DNA of 64,000 nucleotides from Bacteroidota bacterium (GCA_025362395.1 JANYGK010000094.1:1-64000); one strand, 5' to 3'; counted from the stretch's first letter, positions 33,025 to 43,322 are shown. Numbers and translations are program-made. Notes: generated by a model not told the origin, from the letters alone.

Positions 33025-35766
33025 ATGAAGACACTTTTTACCGGAGTATTATTTATGTTAAGTATTTATTCGTTCGCCCAAAAGCTTACAATATCAGGTA
33101 ACGTGCAGGATACCATTGCAAAAGAACCCTTAAAAAATGCCATTGTAATGGTAGTAAAATTAATGGATTCTACTTTGGTTGATTTTACAAGAACCAATGA
33201 GCAAGGACTCTTTAAGTTGAAACCGGTTCCTATTGACACTTATCAGGTAATTATTTCTCATCCTAAATTTGCCGACCAGGGTTATTTTATTTTTGGAGAT
33301 AAAAAAAACTTAGAGTATGATTTTGGTAAAATTATACTGCAACCAAAAAATATATCGTTGGATGAGGTTACTATTTTTGCTTTCAGGGATCCTATTTATT
33401 ATAAAGGCGATACGCTTATTTATACAGCTGATTCTTTTAAGGTAAAAGCTAATGCTACCGTTGAAGACCTTTTAAAAAAGCTGCCGGGGTTAAAAGTAGA
33501 TAAAGACGGCAAAATAACATCGCAGGGCAAAGCAGTAGATAAGGTATTGGTTGACGGAGATGAATTTTTCGGAAGCGATCCTACTGTAGCGACCAAAAAT
33601 TTAAATGCAAGTTCTATTGAGTCGGTACAGGTGTATGAAAAGAAAAGCGACGATGCCGTTAATTCAACCACCGGTGAAGAAACGCAGAAGATCTTAAATC
33701 TTAAACTAAAGGACGCGGCTAAAAAAGGATACTTCGGTAAAATGAGCGGAGCAAGCGATTTCCAAAAGTTTTATGAAGGAGAAACACTTGCCAATTATTT
33801 TAAGAAAAAATTAAAAGTGTCTGTCTTCGGCTTAGCCAGTAATACACCGCGCTCGAGCTTTGGTTGGGGCGATATGTTTAAATACGGCCTGAATAATGAA
33901 ATGAACATGGGTCAAAATGATAACGGGGATAACTTTTATTATGGTAACAGTAATCAAAATCAAGGAATTCCGCAAACCATAAAAGCGGGTGCTTATTATT
34001 CCAACAAAATATCAAAAAAGACAAAAATAAATTTTAATTATTCCTATAATTCAAATCAATTAAATGCAAAAACCACTAATCATTCTCAATATTTTTTAAC
34101 CGATACCTCTTATTCTTCTTCCAATGCTACTCAGTCTGTTCAGCGAAATGAAGCTCACAATGTCAATTTTTTAATTGATCAAAATATCGATTCTTTAACT
34201 GATATCAGCATTAATTCTAAAATTAAATTTTTAAGCGATGGATCTTCAAGCCTTAATGAAACTGATTTTATAAGAAGTGATAACATAAAAACAAGGAACA
34301 CAAGTATTTCGAACTCAAGCAAGGGCAACGGCTATGACATTTCCAACAACATAAAATTACTAAGAAAATTTAAAAAGAAAGATAGGTTGCTGACCTTATC
34401 TTATAACAACGCGTTTTCAAACAATGAGTCGGTAGGCTATTTAAAAACCGATAATAGCTTTTATAGAGATACAATCTCAAATATTAATTCTATTAATCAG
34501 AAAAAAACCAATGTAAACAACAGTCAAAATCAATTTATAGGAGTTTCTTTTATGGAGCCCCTAACTAAAAAAATAAAGATGGAAATGTCTTATGATTATA
34601 TGTATTATAAAAGTACACAGGATAAAAAATCAATAAACAATATAGGCGGCGATTACATTCAGTTGGATTCAAACTTAACCAACAATTTTATAAATACAAA
34701 ACAAATCAACAGGGCAGGATTAAAATTTATTTATGAAATAAAAAAATTACGCTTTATTGCCGGCGCTAAGGCCAGAAATGTTTTTGTAAATAATAATAAC
34801 ATTTTCAAGAACCGGCATATTGATCAAAATTTTAATAATATACTTCCTTTCTCTTCTTTAAGGTATAAGTTCACAGATAATAAATCGATGGATGTGTCGT
34901 ATAAAACCAATTCTACCAATCCCTCTATTGCTCAGTTACAGCCTGTACCTGATAATACCAATCCTAATTTTATCAGTATCGGAAACCCTAATTTGTTACC
35001 GACATTTACAAATGAATTTGACTTAAATTTTAATTCGTGGAAACCCATTAGCGGAAAATATACCTGGTTTGGCGCAAGTTATATGATTACTAATAATGAT
35101 TTTTCAAATAAAACCTCTTACGACGGTATTGGGAGAAGCGTTAGTCAAACCATAAATGTAAACGGGAATCAATCGGGGAGTTTTTTCTTTGGTACAAGCA
35201 TTCCATTCTTCTCTAAAAAACTGGAGGTTCAGCCAAATGCTAATGGCTCTGTATCCAACAATAAAACCATTATTAATAATTTAGAAAACAAAACCCTTGA
35301 TCTGAGAACAAACATCGGCATGGAACTGCGTTTAAATTTAGAAAATATAACTGCCGGCGTAACAGGCTTTACCGAGTACAATAAATCGTCGTCTACATTA
35401 AACACCAATAGTATTAAGCCTTATAGCGCACAGGGGCTAACGGGTAATGTTTCGGTTAAGCTGCCAAAAAAAATCATTTTAGAAAGTGACGCGGCTTATA
35501 CCATTAACGGGCAACGAAGCGCAGGTTATAATATTAATTATTTTGTTTGGAATGCTTCTGTCAATAAAACATTCTTCAAAAAAGAAAGCCTTATTGTGGG
35601 CTTATATGCTTATGACATGCTAAATCAAAATATAAATGTAAACCGCAGCATTACAAGTAATATTATTTCGGATACTAAAACAAATATTATTTCAAGGTAT
35701 TTTTTATTAAAAGCAACGTTCAAGTTTAACAGCAATAAAGAAAAAGAAGAAGATGAATTTGATTAG
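33025..35766 (+). CDS. Outer-membrane beta-barrel protein with carboxypeptidase-like N-terminal domain (TonB-receptor family)
   Basis: A 913-residue outer-membrane protein. After the signal peptide (LFTGVLFMLSIYSFAQ) comes a regulatory-like beta domain (ISGNVQDTIAKEPLKNAIVMV, about 22-100), a plug-like region (VEDLLKKLPGLKVDKDGKITSQGKAVDKVLVDGDEFFG, about 146-185), and a long barrel (DKSMDVSYKTNSTNPSIAQLQPVPDNTNPNFISIGNPNLLP). This is the family of TonB-receptor-like barrels typically paired with GLPGLI proteins, and such a gene overlaps it by 14 nt. Its transported substrate is unknown. Confidence 0.88.
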   Translation: MKTLFTGVLFMLSIYSFAQKLTISGNVQDTIAKEPLKNAIVMVVKLMDSTLVDFTRTNEQGLFKLKPVPIDTYQVIISHPKFADQGYFIFGDKKNLEYDFGKIILQPKNISLDEVTIFAFRDPIYYKGDTLIYTADSFKVKANATVEDLLKKLPGLKVDKDGKITSQGKAVDKVLVDGDEFFGSDPTVATKNLNASSIESVQVYEKKSDDAVNSTTGEETQKILNLKLKDAAKKGYFGKMSGASDFQKFYEGETLANYFKKKLKVSVFGLASNTPRSSFGWGDMFKYGLNNEMNMGQNDNGDNFYYGNSNQNQGIPQTIKAGAYYSNKISKKTKINFNYSYNSNQLNAKTTNHSQYFLTDTSYSSSNATQSVQRNEAHNVNFLIDQNIDSLTDISINSKIKFLSDGSSSLNETDFIRSDNIKTRNTSISNSSKGNGYDISNNIKLLRKFKKKDRLLTLSYNNAFSNNESVGYLKTDNSFYRDTISNINSINQKKTNVNNSQNQFIGVSFMEPLTKKIKMEMSYDYMYYKSTQDKKSINNIGGDYIQLDSNLTNNFINTKQINRAGLKFIYEIKKLRFIAGAKARNVFVNNNNIFKNRHIDQNFNNILPFSSLRYKFTDNKSMDVSYKTNSTNPSIAQLQPVPDNTNPNFISIGNPNLLPTFTNEFDLNFNSWKPISGKYTWFGASYMITNNDFSNKTSYDGIGRSVSQTINVNGNQSGSFFFGTSIPFFSKKLEVQPNANGSVSNNKTIINNLENKTLDLRTNIGMELRLNLENITAGVTGFTEYNKSSSTLNTNSIKPYSAQGLTGNVSVKLPKKIILESDAAYTINGQRSAGYNINYFVWNASVNKTFFKKESLIVGLYAYDMLNQNINVNRSITSNIISDTKTNIISRYFLLKATFKFNSNKEKEEDEFD

Positions 35767-36478
35767 ATATATTTTATTACTTTCTTTTTTTTTGTGTAAT
35801 GTATTACTGCAAGGCCAAATCACTTACGGTAAAATTACGTATGAGCGGAAAACAAACCTATATAAAAAATTTAAGAATAACGGTGATGTAAAAGAATGGC
35901 TTAAGGAAGAAGATAAAAATAAAACAGATATTTTTGAATTATATTTTAATGATTCTTTATCTGTTTTTAAACCGCAGGAAAGCGACCTTGTAGAGCGCAT
36001 GAGTTGGGCAACAAGTAAAAATGTTGTGTATGAAAATCATATTAAAAAAACGCGTTTAACTGAAAAAAGCATTTGGGGAGAAAAGTTTTTAGTGGAAGAT
36101 TCATTAAGGCATATTATTTGGAAAATAACAGACAGTAAACGTAAGATCTGCGGCTTTCAATGCCGGAAAGCCGTTTGGACCGCTAACGATACAACACGAT
36201 TGTACGCTTGGTTTTGTTCGGAAGTTATACCGTCAATCGGTCCCGAAAGTTTTGTTGGCTTACCAGGTACAATATTAGGGTTGGCAACTGAAGACGGCGG
36301 CGTTATTTATTTCGCAAAAAGCGTTGAAGTTATTAAACCTGATATTACGGTATTGGTTTCTAAAAAGACAAAACAAAAAATTTATAAAGTTGCTGAGTTA
36401 AGGACTCAGCTTGAAAAAGAATATGGTAAAGAAAAATGGGGCAAAACAATGATCTATAATAACTTTGAGATTTGGTAA
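35753..36478 (+). CDS. GLPGLI-family protein
   Basis: A 241-residue exported protein with the family-defining motif GLPGTILGL (near 175-183). The signal peptide is ILLLSFFLCNVLLQ. The middle VWTANDTTRLYAWFCSEVIPSIGPESF resembles others of this Bacteroidota family. It overlaps the end of the upstream barrel gene by 14 nt, so it is translationally coupled. GLPGLI proteins accompany TonB-like barrels and are thought to be periplasmic; no biochemical function is established. Confidence 0.9.
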   Translation: MNLIRYILLLSFFLCNVLLQGQITYGKITYERKTNLYKKFKNNGDVKEWLKEEDKNKTDIFELYFNDSLSVFKPQESDLVERMSWATSKNVVYENHIKKTRLTEKSIWGEKFLVEDSLRHIIWKITDSKRKICGFQCRKAVWTANDTTRLYAWFCSEVIPSIGPESFVGLPGTILGLATEDGGVIYFAKSVEVIKPDITVLVSKKTKQKIYKVAELRTQLEKEYGKEKWGKTMIYNNFEIW

Positions 36479-36506
36479 AAAAAACCAACATCCACATCAA
36501 TTACTG

Positions 36507-36534
36507 TTTGTTGTGCATTTCTTTTTTATATTTG
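36507..36534 (+). promoter_or_regulatory. Promoter (TTTG, N16, TATATTTG) of the type-B T9SS gene
   Basis: TTTG at 36507-36510 and TATATTTG at 36527-36534, 5 nt before the chosen ATG at 36540, so the transcript would have almost no leader. Confidence 0.5.
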
Positions 36535-36539
36535 TGAGA

Positions 36540-37607
36540 ATGAATATGTACTTTTCAGCATACCTTTTTTTAGCATTTGGTTTTATTAATAATGTTATGG
36601 CTCAAACACTTACTGCCAATGCAGGGAGTAATAAAAATATCTGTCCCAACACTACACAAACACTCGGCGGTTTTCCGTCGGCATCAGGCGGCTCCTCACC
36701 CTACAGTTATAACTGGCAGCCTTCCTCCTATTTAAGCTCTGCTTCTGTATCAAATCCCTCAGCCGTAAATATTTCAGGCTCTATAGAATATACATTAACC
36801 GTAACCGATAAAAACGGAGCTACCGCTTTAAGCACCGCTGTTTTTTATGTAGATCCCATTAATACGTTTAACGCGGGAATTGACACAGGCTATTGTCTAG
36901 GGCAACAAGCAGGCGTAACTATCGGCAGCCCTGGCAATGCAAACAATAACACTAATCATACATTTCTCTGGCAACCTTCATCAGGCCTGAACGACCCGAG
37001 CTCTCCCAATCCCATTGCGACCAATACGGTCACTACTCAATACACACTTACGGTTTCAAACGGAGGTGTTTGCCCTGACAGAAAAACAACCGTAACAGTA
37101 ACCTCTTTTCAAAAGCCTTATGTAGATGCAAGTCCGGATACCGTTATTGATGAAGGCAACACAATTACGTTAAACGCTACGGGTTCCGTAAAAAATTACT
37201 GGCAGCCTGATTATCATCTTAAATACGGTTCAACAATAAACCCTGATGTGTGGCCTATTGTAACTACTACTTATACTTTATATGTGGAAGATTCACATCA
37301 TTGCTCTAATTCTGATACTGTAATAATAAGAGTTATTAACGGGGATAAATTATTTTTTTACAGCGCTTTTACGCCTAATGGTGACGGGGACAACGATTTT
37401 TTTTATGTAGGCAATATTGAAAAATATCCTGATAACAATTTAAAAATATATAACCGGTATGGCAAAGTAGTTTACAGCGCTACCAATTATAATAATGATT
37501 GGGATGGCACATATTTAGGAAATCAAATTCCTACAGGCACCTACTTTTATATTTTTACCGACGGGGTTGATAAAAAATATAAAGGCACGGTTACAATTAT
37601 GAGGTAA
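36540..37607 (+). CDS. Exported protein with gliding-motility-associated C-terminal (T9SS type B) domain
   Basis: A 355-residue protein, start ATG at 36540. Signal peptide YLFLAFGFINNVMAQ. The body has Ig-like/PKD-like repeats (LGGFPSASGGSSPYSYNWQPS, EYTLTVTDKNG, QPSSGLNDPSSPNPIATN, TQYTLTVSNGG, ITLNATGSVKNYWQPDY), and the end FTPNGDGDNDFFYVGNI ... WDGTYLGNQIPTGTYFYIFTDG ... GTVTIMR is a textbook type-B sorting domain. It is thus a T9SS cargo, secreted and probably attached to the surface. An upstream ATG at 36465 is in frame but lies before the -7 box. It converges with the DUF4249 gene, 11 nt away, with no terminator between. Confidence 0.9.
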   Translation: MNMYFSAYLFLAFGFINNVMAQTLTANAGSNKNICPNTTQTLGGFPSASGGSSPYSYNWQPSSYLSSASVSNPSAVNISGSIEYTLTVTDKNGATALSTAVFYVDPINTFNAGIDTGYCLGQQAGVTIGSPGNANNNTNHTFLWQPSSGLNDPSSPNPIATNTVTTQYTLTVSNGGVCPDRKTTVTVTSFQKPYVDASPDTVIDEGNTITLNATGSVKNYWQPDYHLKYGSTINPDVWPIVTTTYTLYVEDSHHCSNSDTVIIRVINGDKLFFYSAFTPNGDGDNDFFYVGNIEKYPDNNLKIYNRYGKVVYSATNYNNDWDGTYLGNQIPTGTYFYIFTDGVDKKYKGTVTIMR

Positions 37608-37618
37608 CAGGCATAGCT

Positions 37619-38497
37619 TTATTTTTTGATAATCAGCGTATCGAAGCTTGGTGAATAACCACAAAACGCGCCTATTACCTCACCGCCGCTTACATTGCTT
37701 TGTATGTTTGCAGGTGCCGAAAAAGGATTTCCGTTACTGGATTTATTGGCGTAAAACGATCGCCAAAATAAATATTCTTTAGTGCCTATGGTACAGAATT
37801 TTACGATTACCGTATCCCCTACACTATAAAACCCGGCATTTAACTCATTTGCATATTCTGATTCCTTGTTAGGCTGCGGCGGACGTTCATACGAAAAATC
37901 AAAACTTGTACCATCAATAAATTTATCATCAAAAGCCGAATTAAAAGGAGCGGCAAAAAATTGATCTTTAGTGATGCGCTTTGCAAACCACCTATAACAA
38001 TTTCCTTGTCCCACAGGGTCTGTAAGGTGGCCCCAGCAATAACCAAACGTATCGCGTTCCGCTTTAAAATAAATACTGTCTAAAGGAATAGGATTTATAA
38101 TATTAGTTACGGCTGTATATGTATTATTGTTGTATTTAATGGTCATCAAGTATACGCCGCCCGGGTGACCGATCAATTTTGTTCCTAAATATAAATAACC
38201 TGTATTAGGATCAAGCTCCTTTAATGTATCTATAATAGTGCCATCGGTTACAGTAATAAATGCCCCTTTTACAAAAAACCGCGCAGGATTACTTAAGTCA
38301 ACATTACCAAAGTAAGGTGCTGTCATAGATAATAAAACCTGCGTTGTTTTACCTGTTTCAATACTTGCTTCAACAACCAGTTTTTCTTTATACTCCGGTA
38401 GCTTAATATCAATTTTTTGTTGACACGAAGATAAAACTACTGCCATTAAAAAAGTAATAGTATAAATGCCGAATGATATTTTTTTTATAACTCTCAT
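37619..38497 (-). CDS. DUF4249 lipoprotein
   Basis: A 292-residue protein with lipobox-type N-terminus (VVLSSCQQKIDIKLPEYKEKLVVEASIETGKTTQVLLS), typical of DUF4249 proteins: an N-terminal beta sandwich followed by a C-terminal part with GAFCGYSPSFDTLIIKK. DUF4249 genes in Bacteroidota follow TonB-dependent receptor genes, as here, and are assumed to be surface or periplasmic lipoproteins that aid the receptor. The start ATG shares one base with the receptor stop (TAATG), giving tight coupling. Confidence 0.88.
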   Translation of the reverse strand: MRVIKKISFGIYTITFLMAVVLSSCQQKIDIKLPEYKEKLVVEASIETGKTTQVLLSMTAPYFGNVDLSNPARFFVKGAFITVTDGTIIDTLKELDPNTGYLYLGTKLIGHPGGVYLMTIKYNNNTYTAVTNIINPIPLDSIYFKAERDTFGYCWGHLTDPVGQGNCYRWFAKRITKDQFFAAPFNSAFDDKFIDGTSFDFSYERPPQPNKESEYANELNAGFYSVGDTVIVKFCTIGTKEYLFWRSFYANKSSNGNPFSAPANIQSNVSGGEVIGAFCGYSPSFDTLIIKK

Positions 38498-40950
38498 TAA
38501 AATTTAAAGTTCCACGTAATGGTTGGTAATATGGGAAACAACGAAACCTGCTTTCCTTGTACAGTATAATCTCCTTTTAAAAAATCGCCCTTAGCATCAA
38601 AATAAATTAAGTAAGGATTATGCCGGTTATACACATTAAAAATACTGAGTGTCCAGCTGCCTTGGTAATGTTTAGCCCACGCTCGCGGCAGTTTAATTTG
38701 TGTAATATCTTTCCCTCTTCTTTCATAGCGCCTTTCTATTCTTCCCTGTTTTCTTTTTATTTGTTTGTCCCTGTCAGGCGTATAAGTAGCAGAAATATCT
38801 AAACGACTGTAATCAGGAAATTTATAAGAGTTACGCAATCCATAATCATAATTCACACCCCCTTCGTAAGCGAACAAACCGTTAGGTAGAGTTCCCCGGT
38901 TACCGGTTCCATAAACAAACACTAAACCAAAAGTCCAAACTTTATTGGGATCGTAAGTTAACACAAGCGATGCATCGTGCCTTCTGTCATACTTTGCGAG
39001 GTATCTTTTGCCGTAATTTATTTCACTGAATTGTCGCCAGGTCCATGATAACGTATAGCCCACCCATCCTGTAAATTTTCCTTTTCGTTTTTTTAAAAAA
39101 AATTCTGCGCCATAAGCTTCTCCCGTTCCAAATGTAAACGCATTATCCGGGTTATCAAATACATTATCCTGCGGTTGTGCGCCTTCTTTATAATCAATTT
39201 GATTTTTCATGGTCTTATAATATACTTCCACAGAGCTTTCAAACATATCATGATTAAAATTTTTAAAAACCCCTAACGCATATTGATTCCCTAATTCAGG
39301 TTTGATTAAATCTGTAGAGGGCATCCATACGTCTGTAGGTAAGCTCACGGATGAAATGCTGGCTAAATGAATGTATTGATAATTACGTGTGTAGGATGCT
39401 TTAACAGATAAGCTCTTTGTAAAACTATAACGGATACTGGCTCTTGGCTCAAGCCCGTGATAGTCCACCACTTTTTTTCCGTTACCGTAAACAGCGGTAT
39501 CTATTGTTTTGCCAAGCGGATCTTTTACGTACCTTGTAAACGGACCAACCTGCGCGAAATAACTAAAACGCAGCCCCGCGTTTACTTTTAATCGTTTTGT
39601 AATTTCCCAATCATCGGCAACATATATAGCGGCATCATGCGAATACAGCCTGATAATTTTACCAATATCAAATGTTGTTTCACCTTGCTTAGCACTTACG
39701 TTGCTGGGGGTGAACGTGTGAAAAATATAATTTACACCCGTTTTAAAGGTATGTTTTGGGTTTGGAATAAAAACTAAATCATACTTGGCAGTCCAATCTT
39801 TAATACCTGAAAATATAGTTAATTCAAAATTAGATTGAGAAGCGGTGAAAGAAAAATCATAATCAGTATAGGATATGGAAGCATTTGAAAAAAGCTTTGC
39901 ATTGAATAAATGGTTCCATCGCAAACAAGCTACAGCATTGCCCCATGGCACATTTACGCTGAAGGACGATTCCGTATCTTTAAACTTAAATATATCTCTG
40001 CCATAGTAGCCGCTTAAATACAGGCGGTCTTTTTTAGAGATTTGCCAGTTTAATTTTGCATTAAGATCGAAAAAATAATAACTGGAACCCGCAAAATTTG
40101 ACTTTGGCCTTACGTATTTAAAGAAAGGTTTTGATAGTACATCCAAATATGTTCTGCGGGCAGAAATAATAAAAGAAGCTTTATCTTTTTTGATCGGCCC
40201 CTGGATGGTTAAGCGCGAAGCAATTGCTCCTATTCCACCGTCAACCTGCAACCTTTGTGAATTACCTTCTTTCATCGAAATATCCAATACGGACGATAAG
40301 CGTCCGCCATATTGTGCAGGCATGCCCCCTTTAATAAGGGTTACGTTTTGTATAGCATCTCCATTAAATACGGAAAAAAATCCCAGTAAATGCGCTGCAT
40401 TATAAATGGTAGCATCATCCAACAAAATCAAATTTTGATCAGGGCCGCCGCCCCGTACATAAAACCCTGAATTACCATCACCCGCAGACTTAACACCCGG
40501 AAGTAACTGAATAGCTTTTAAGATGTCCACTTCGCCCATAAATGCCGGCAGTTTTTTTATCTGGGCAATATCCAACTGTACAGAACTCATTTGTGTACTT
40601 TGTATGTTCTCATCTGTTTTTTCCGCGGTAACATCAACCTCATTTAAATCTTTTCCTTTCGGGTCAAGCAATATAGTTTTAGAAATATTCTCCTTAAGAT
40701 TTATCGAATCGGTGAAAGAAACATACCCGACATAACTGCATACAACTGTATATTTTCCCGCCGGTAAAGTCAACGAGAAAAAACCATAGGTGTTTGTGCT
40801 TGCTCCAATCATGCCTTCCTTTACATATACATTGGCACCAATAGCAGATTCACCGTTAGATTTATCTTTTACATAACCGCTTATCGTGAAACTTTGTGCA
40901 ATGCCGTAAACCGGGAAAAACAGGGTAAGTATCAGTATTTTTTTTAGCAC
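38497..40950 (-). CDS. TonB-dependent receptor paired with DUF4249
   Basis: An 817-residue outer-membrane receptor. Signal peptide LILTLFFPVYGIAQ, N-terminal regulatory-like domain (FTISGYVKDKSNGESAIGAN ... GYVSFTDSI, about 21-90), plug (IKKLPAFMGEVDILKAIQLLPGVKSAGDGNSGFYVRGGGPDQNLILLDDATIYNAAHLLGFFSVFN, about 130-197) and barrel, ending with NVYNRHNPYLIYFDAKGDFL and ITWNFKF. Translation begins at a GTG, since no ATG precedes the signal peptide. The linked DUF4249 is typical for receptors of unidentified substrate in this phylum. Only the pair is seen; no uptake transporter accompanies it. Confidence 0.92.
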   Translation of the reverse strand: MLKKILILTLFFPVYGIAQSFTISGYVKDKSNGESAIGANVYVKEGMIGASTNTYGFFSLTLPAGKYTVVCSYVGYVSFTDSINLKENISKTILLDPKGKDLNEVDVTAEKTDENIQSTQMSSVQLDIAQIKKLPAFMGEVDILKAIQLLPGVKSAGDGNSGFYVRGGGPDQNLILLDDATIYNAAHLLGFFSVFNGDAIQNVTLIKGGMPAQYGGRLSSVLDISMKEGNSQRLQVDGGIGAIASRLTIQGPIKKDKASFIISARRTYLDVLSKPFFKYVRPKSNFAGSSYYFFDLNAKLNWQISKKDRLYLSGYYGRDIFKFKDTESSFSVNVPWGNAVACLRWNHLFNAKLFSNASISYTDYDFSFTASQSNFELTIFSGIKDWTAKYDLVFIPNPKHTFKTGVNYIFHTFTPSNVSAKQGETTFDIGKIIRLYSHDAAIYVADDWEITKRLKVNAGLRFSYFAQVGPFTRYVKDPLGKTIDTAVYGNGKKVVDYHGLEPRASIRYSFTKSLSVKASYTRNYQYIHLASISSVSLPTDVWMPSTDLIKPELGNQYALGVFKNFNHDMFESSVEVYYKTMKNQIDYKEGAQPQDNVFDNPDNAFTFGTGEAYGAEFFLKKRKGKFTGWVGYTLSWTWRQFSEINYGKRYLAKYDRRHDASLVLTYDPNKVWTFGLVFVYGTGNRGTLPNGLFAYEGGVNYDYGLRNSYKFPDYSRLDISATYTPDRDKQIKRKQGRIERRYERRGKDITQIKLPRAWAKHYQGSWTLSIFNVYNRHNPYLIYFDAKGDFLKGDYTVQGKQVSLFPILPTITWNFKF

Positions 40951-41085
40951 AGGTAAAAATAGCGTATATTTAGTTTAAACAATATCTTAAAAAAATCTAA
41001 AAGATTTATTAATACCATATTATTTTATAGATACTCTACAGTTACGTTATAACAGGGTAAATAGATTGTAAAAAGGAATATAAGT

Positions 41086-42555
41086 TTAATGTTCCCGTAA
41101 AATGTAATTTCTGATGTAATTAGTTCGCCATTCCTGATTAGCGGCAGCGTTTAACAGTTCCATCAAGGGTTTATCATCGTCATTAATAACACTGTCGTCA
41201 TTAATAATTAAAGGATAAATTTCGTTATGCAAACTAACATTCAACAGTTTTAAACTCGCTACAATTAACAAATTGCGGTATGCTTCCTCTTCACCTGAAG
41301 CACACACTTTTAAATGGAAACCGCTTTGTTTTAAAGTAGCAAGCATACACTGTGTTCCCAGTCCTATTTTCCCGGTAAGGTAACCATGTGTATTAATCAA
41401 CACAACAGCGCCTGTATCCAGCATCGTCTTTAATTTTAGCAAACTTTGTATTGTAATAACATGTGCAGGCTGCTCTTCTGCTTTAAAAATATCAAATATT
41501 ACAAGGTTGTATTTTTGTTCTGAATTATTAATATAATGCCTGGCATCATCACAAACAACTGTTATAGAAGAATCTAAATAAAAAAAACGTTTGGCCATTT
41601 CAATGATCCTTTCATCAAATTCAACTCCTGTTACTTTATAACCGTAACTTACCAACATATTTGAAACTACGCCTCCGCCTAAGCCAAGTACTAACGCTTT
41701 TCCTTTGGAAAAATACCGGCAATTTTTTTCCAACAAATGCACATATTCCGAAACAGATTGCCTGTTATCCGAATTCATTTCTGTTTGTACAATAGTATTG
41801 ATCAATAGTTTCCTTATCAGGATAGATGAGTTAGCATGCGAAGGTTCTTCTCTTATTTCCAACTTCCCTAAAATGCCTTCTGTTTCATAAATAGTATAAC
41901 GGTTTTGGGTTGATGTTGAAAAACTATAAAAAGCAAAACATAATACGGGTAAAATAATTACGAAAAAGGGTTTATTTATTTTTTTAGTCAATAATAATAG
42001 GCTCACCAAGGCCAAAGCTACCGCAAAACAAATTAAGGTAAGCGTAACCCCAACGGTAGGAAGTAAATAAAAGCCGCATAAAAAAGTGGCTAAAATGCCG
42101 CCTACGGTTGACACTGCATAGATCTTTCCGCTGTTCTCGCCGCTTTGAGACGAAGTATGCGTTAATATAGAAATAATTAAAGGAGAGGTTGCCCCCATAC
42201 ATAACATAGTAGGAAAAATCAATACACATACACTGAATATGACTGCCGGAATTAACGAAAAATGCGCGCCCGAAACATAAAAAACCGATCCCATAAATGG
42301 CATACAGCATAAGCAGCATACAGCGGCAATTAATATATAAAGTAAAAGTGTTTCTTTATTTTCCCGTTTACTTAATTTACCGCCCAAAAAATAACCACTC
42401 GCTAAACCTCCAAGCGTTACAGCCATTACAGAGCTCCATACATATAAACTGCTCCCGAAAAAAGGCGCTATAATTTTTGCGCCTGAAATTTCAGCAGCCA
42501 TAACAGAGGCGCCTTCTATAAAAGAAATTAAAAAAAACCGATTCTTATTGAACAT
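41086..42555 (-). CDS. Membrane protein fused to a spermidine synthase-like domain
   Basis: A 489-residue protein with about six hydrophobic helices in the first 215 residues (ISFIEGASVMAAEISGAKIIAPFFG ... LISILTHTSSQSG ... VGGILATFLCGFYLLPTVG), then a cytoplasmic methyltransferase-like fold as in spermidine synthase: GKALVLGLGGGVVSNMLVSYGYKVTGVEFDERIIEMA (SAM-type site), CDDARHYI (Asp pair) and YNLVIFDIFKAEEQPAHV. Proteins of this layout are annotated as MFS/spermidine synthase fusions. Whether it makes a polyamine or methylates something is unclear. It lies 12 nt after an unknown 236-residue gene. Confidence 0.85.
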   Translation of the reverse strand: MFNKNRFFLISFIEGASVMAAEISGAKIIAPFFGSSLYVWSSVMAVTLGGLASGYFLGGKLSKRENKETLLLYILIAAVCCLCCMPFMGSVFYVSGAHFSLIPAVIFSVCVLIFPTMLCMGATSPLIISILTHTSSQSGENSGKIYAVSTVGGILATFLCGFYLLPTVGVTLTLICFAVALALVSLLLLTKKINKPFFVIILPVLCFAFYSFSTSTQNRYTIYETEGILGKLEIREEPSHANSSILIRKLLINTIVQTEMNSDNRQSVSEYVHLLEKNCRYFSKGKALVLGLGGGVVSNMLVSYGYKVTGVEFDERIIEMAKRFFYLDSSITVVCDDARHYINNSEQKYNLVIFDIFKAEEQPAHVITIQSLLKLKTMLDTGAVVLINTHGYLTGKIGLGTQCMLATLKQSGFHLKVCASGEEEAYRNLLIVASLKLLNVSLHNEIYPLIINDDSVINDDDKPLMELLNAAANQEWRTNYIRNYILREH

Positions 42556-42567
42556 ACCTTTTAATTT

Positions 42568-43278
42568 TTAGGTATATAAATTTGCATCGTCATCATAGCT
42601 TGCACTTGTGCCATAGCCCAAGCGTTTCCCGGTTCTTAAATTAATACTGCTTACTTTTTCCTGAATCTCATTTACCGTTACTTCTTTCACGGTATCATAA
42701 GGCGGTGTAAAAAGATCATAAGAGATAACATACATAATAAGCTCGTTCACAATTTCGCAAAGCTGCTCATGACTTAAAGGTTCAGACGAAAATGTAGAAT
42801 ATTTTATACCTAAAGAGCCTTTAGCTTCAATAAAAAAACGCATTTCCCGGTTCACGAAAATCCTGCAAACCAATGATCCTAAGTCATTCAGCCGATTATA
42901 CTTAAATGAATCCGCTAAAAAATTATAAACGTTTATTATTCCACAATATGAATTATAATCATTTTGTTTAATGTAACCGGTTTTAAACATTTGATGTGAT
43001 TTATCAAACTCAAACACGTTGGTATGCATAAAAAATTCCAATACATCGCCCGCTACTTTTAATTGCGTAGAATATTTTTTAGATTCAGATACAGCAATGT
43101 TAATCCGTTTATCAATATTTTCTGTTTCTTTTATCAGGTCAACGGCAATCTCATTCACACAAAGTTTTATCATGTCAAACGCGGCGATCGTATTGTTAAA
43201 TACATCCTGTTTCATCACAGATTTTTCACTCAGTAATTTTACTATTTTCTCTTTTTGAGAATTTAAAAGATCGCTCAT
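42568..43278 (-). CDS. Hypothetical soluble protein in operon with the spermidine synthase-like gene
   Basis: A 236-residue soluble, mostly helical protein I do not recognise. It has no signal peptide or membrane segment. The N-terminal half is a long helical stretch (KIVKLLSEKSVMKQDVFNN ... IDKRINIAVSESKKYSTQLKVAGDVLEFFMHTNVFEF) and the C-terminus reads EVTVNEIQEKVSSINLRTGKRLGYG. It stops 12 nt before the fused membrane/spermidine synthase gene, so the two are probably co-transcribed and may act together. No catalytic residues are evident. Confidence 0.6.
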   Translation of the reverse strand: MSDLLNSQKEKIVKLLSEKSVMKQDVFNNTIAAFDMIKLCVNEIAVDLIKETENIDKRINIAVSESKKYSTQLKVAGDVLEFFMHTNVFEFDKSHQMFKTGYIKQNDYNSYCGIINVYNFLADSFKYNRLNDLGSLVCRIFVNREMRFFIEAKGSLGIKYSTFSSEPLSHEQLCEIVNELIMYVISYDLFTPPYDTVKEVTVNEIQEKVSSINLRTGKRLGYGTSASYDDDANLYT

Positions 43279-43322
43279 TTTCTCTTAGATTATGTTATAT
43301 AAATATAAGAATTTCAATTAAT

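Noticed and set aside
36465-36539. Upstream start for the type-B sorting-domain protein
   Set aside because: The region contains the -7 promoter box, and the signal peptide starts at the ATG at 36540.
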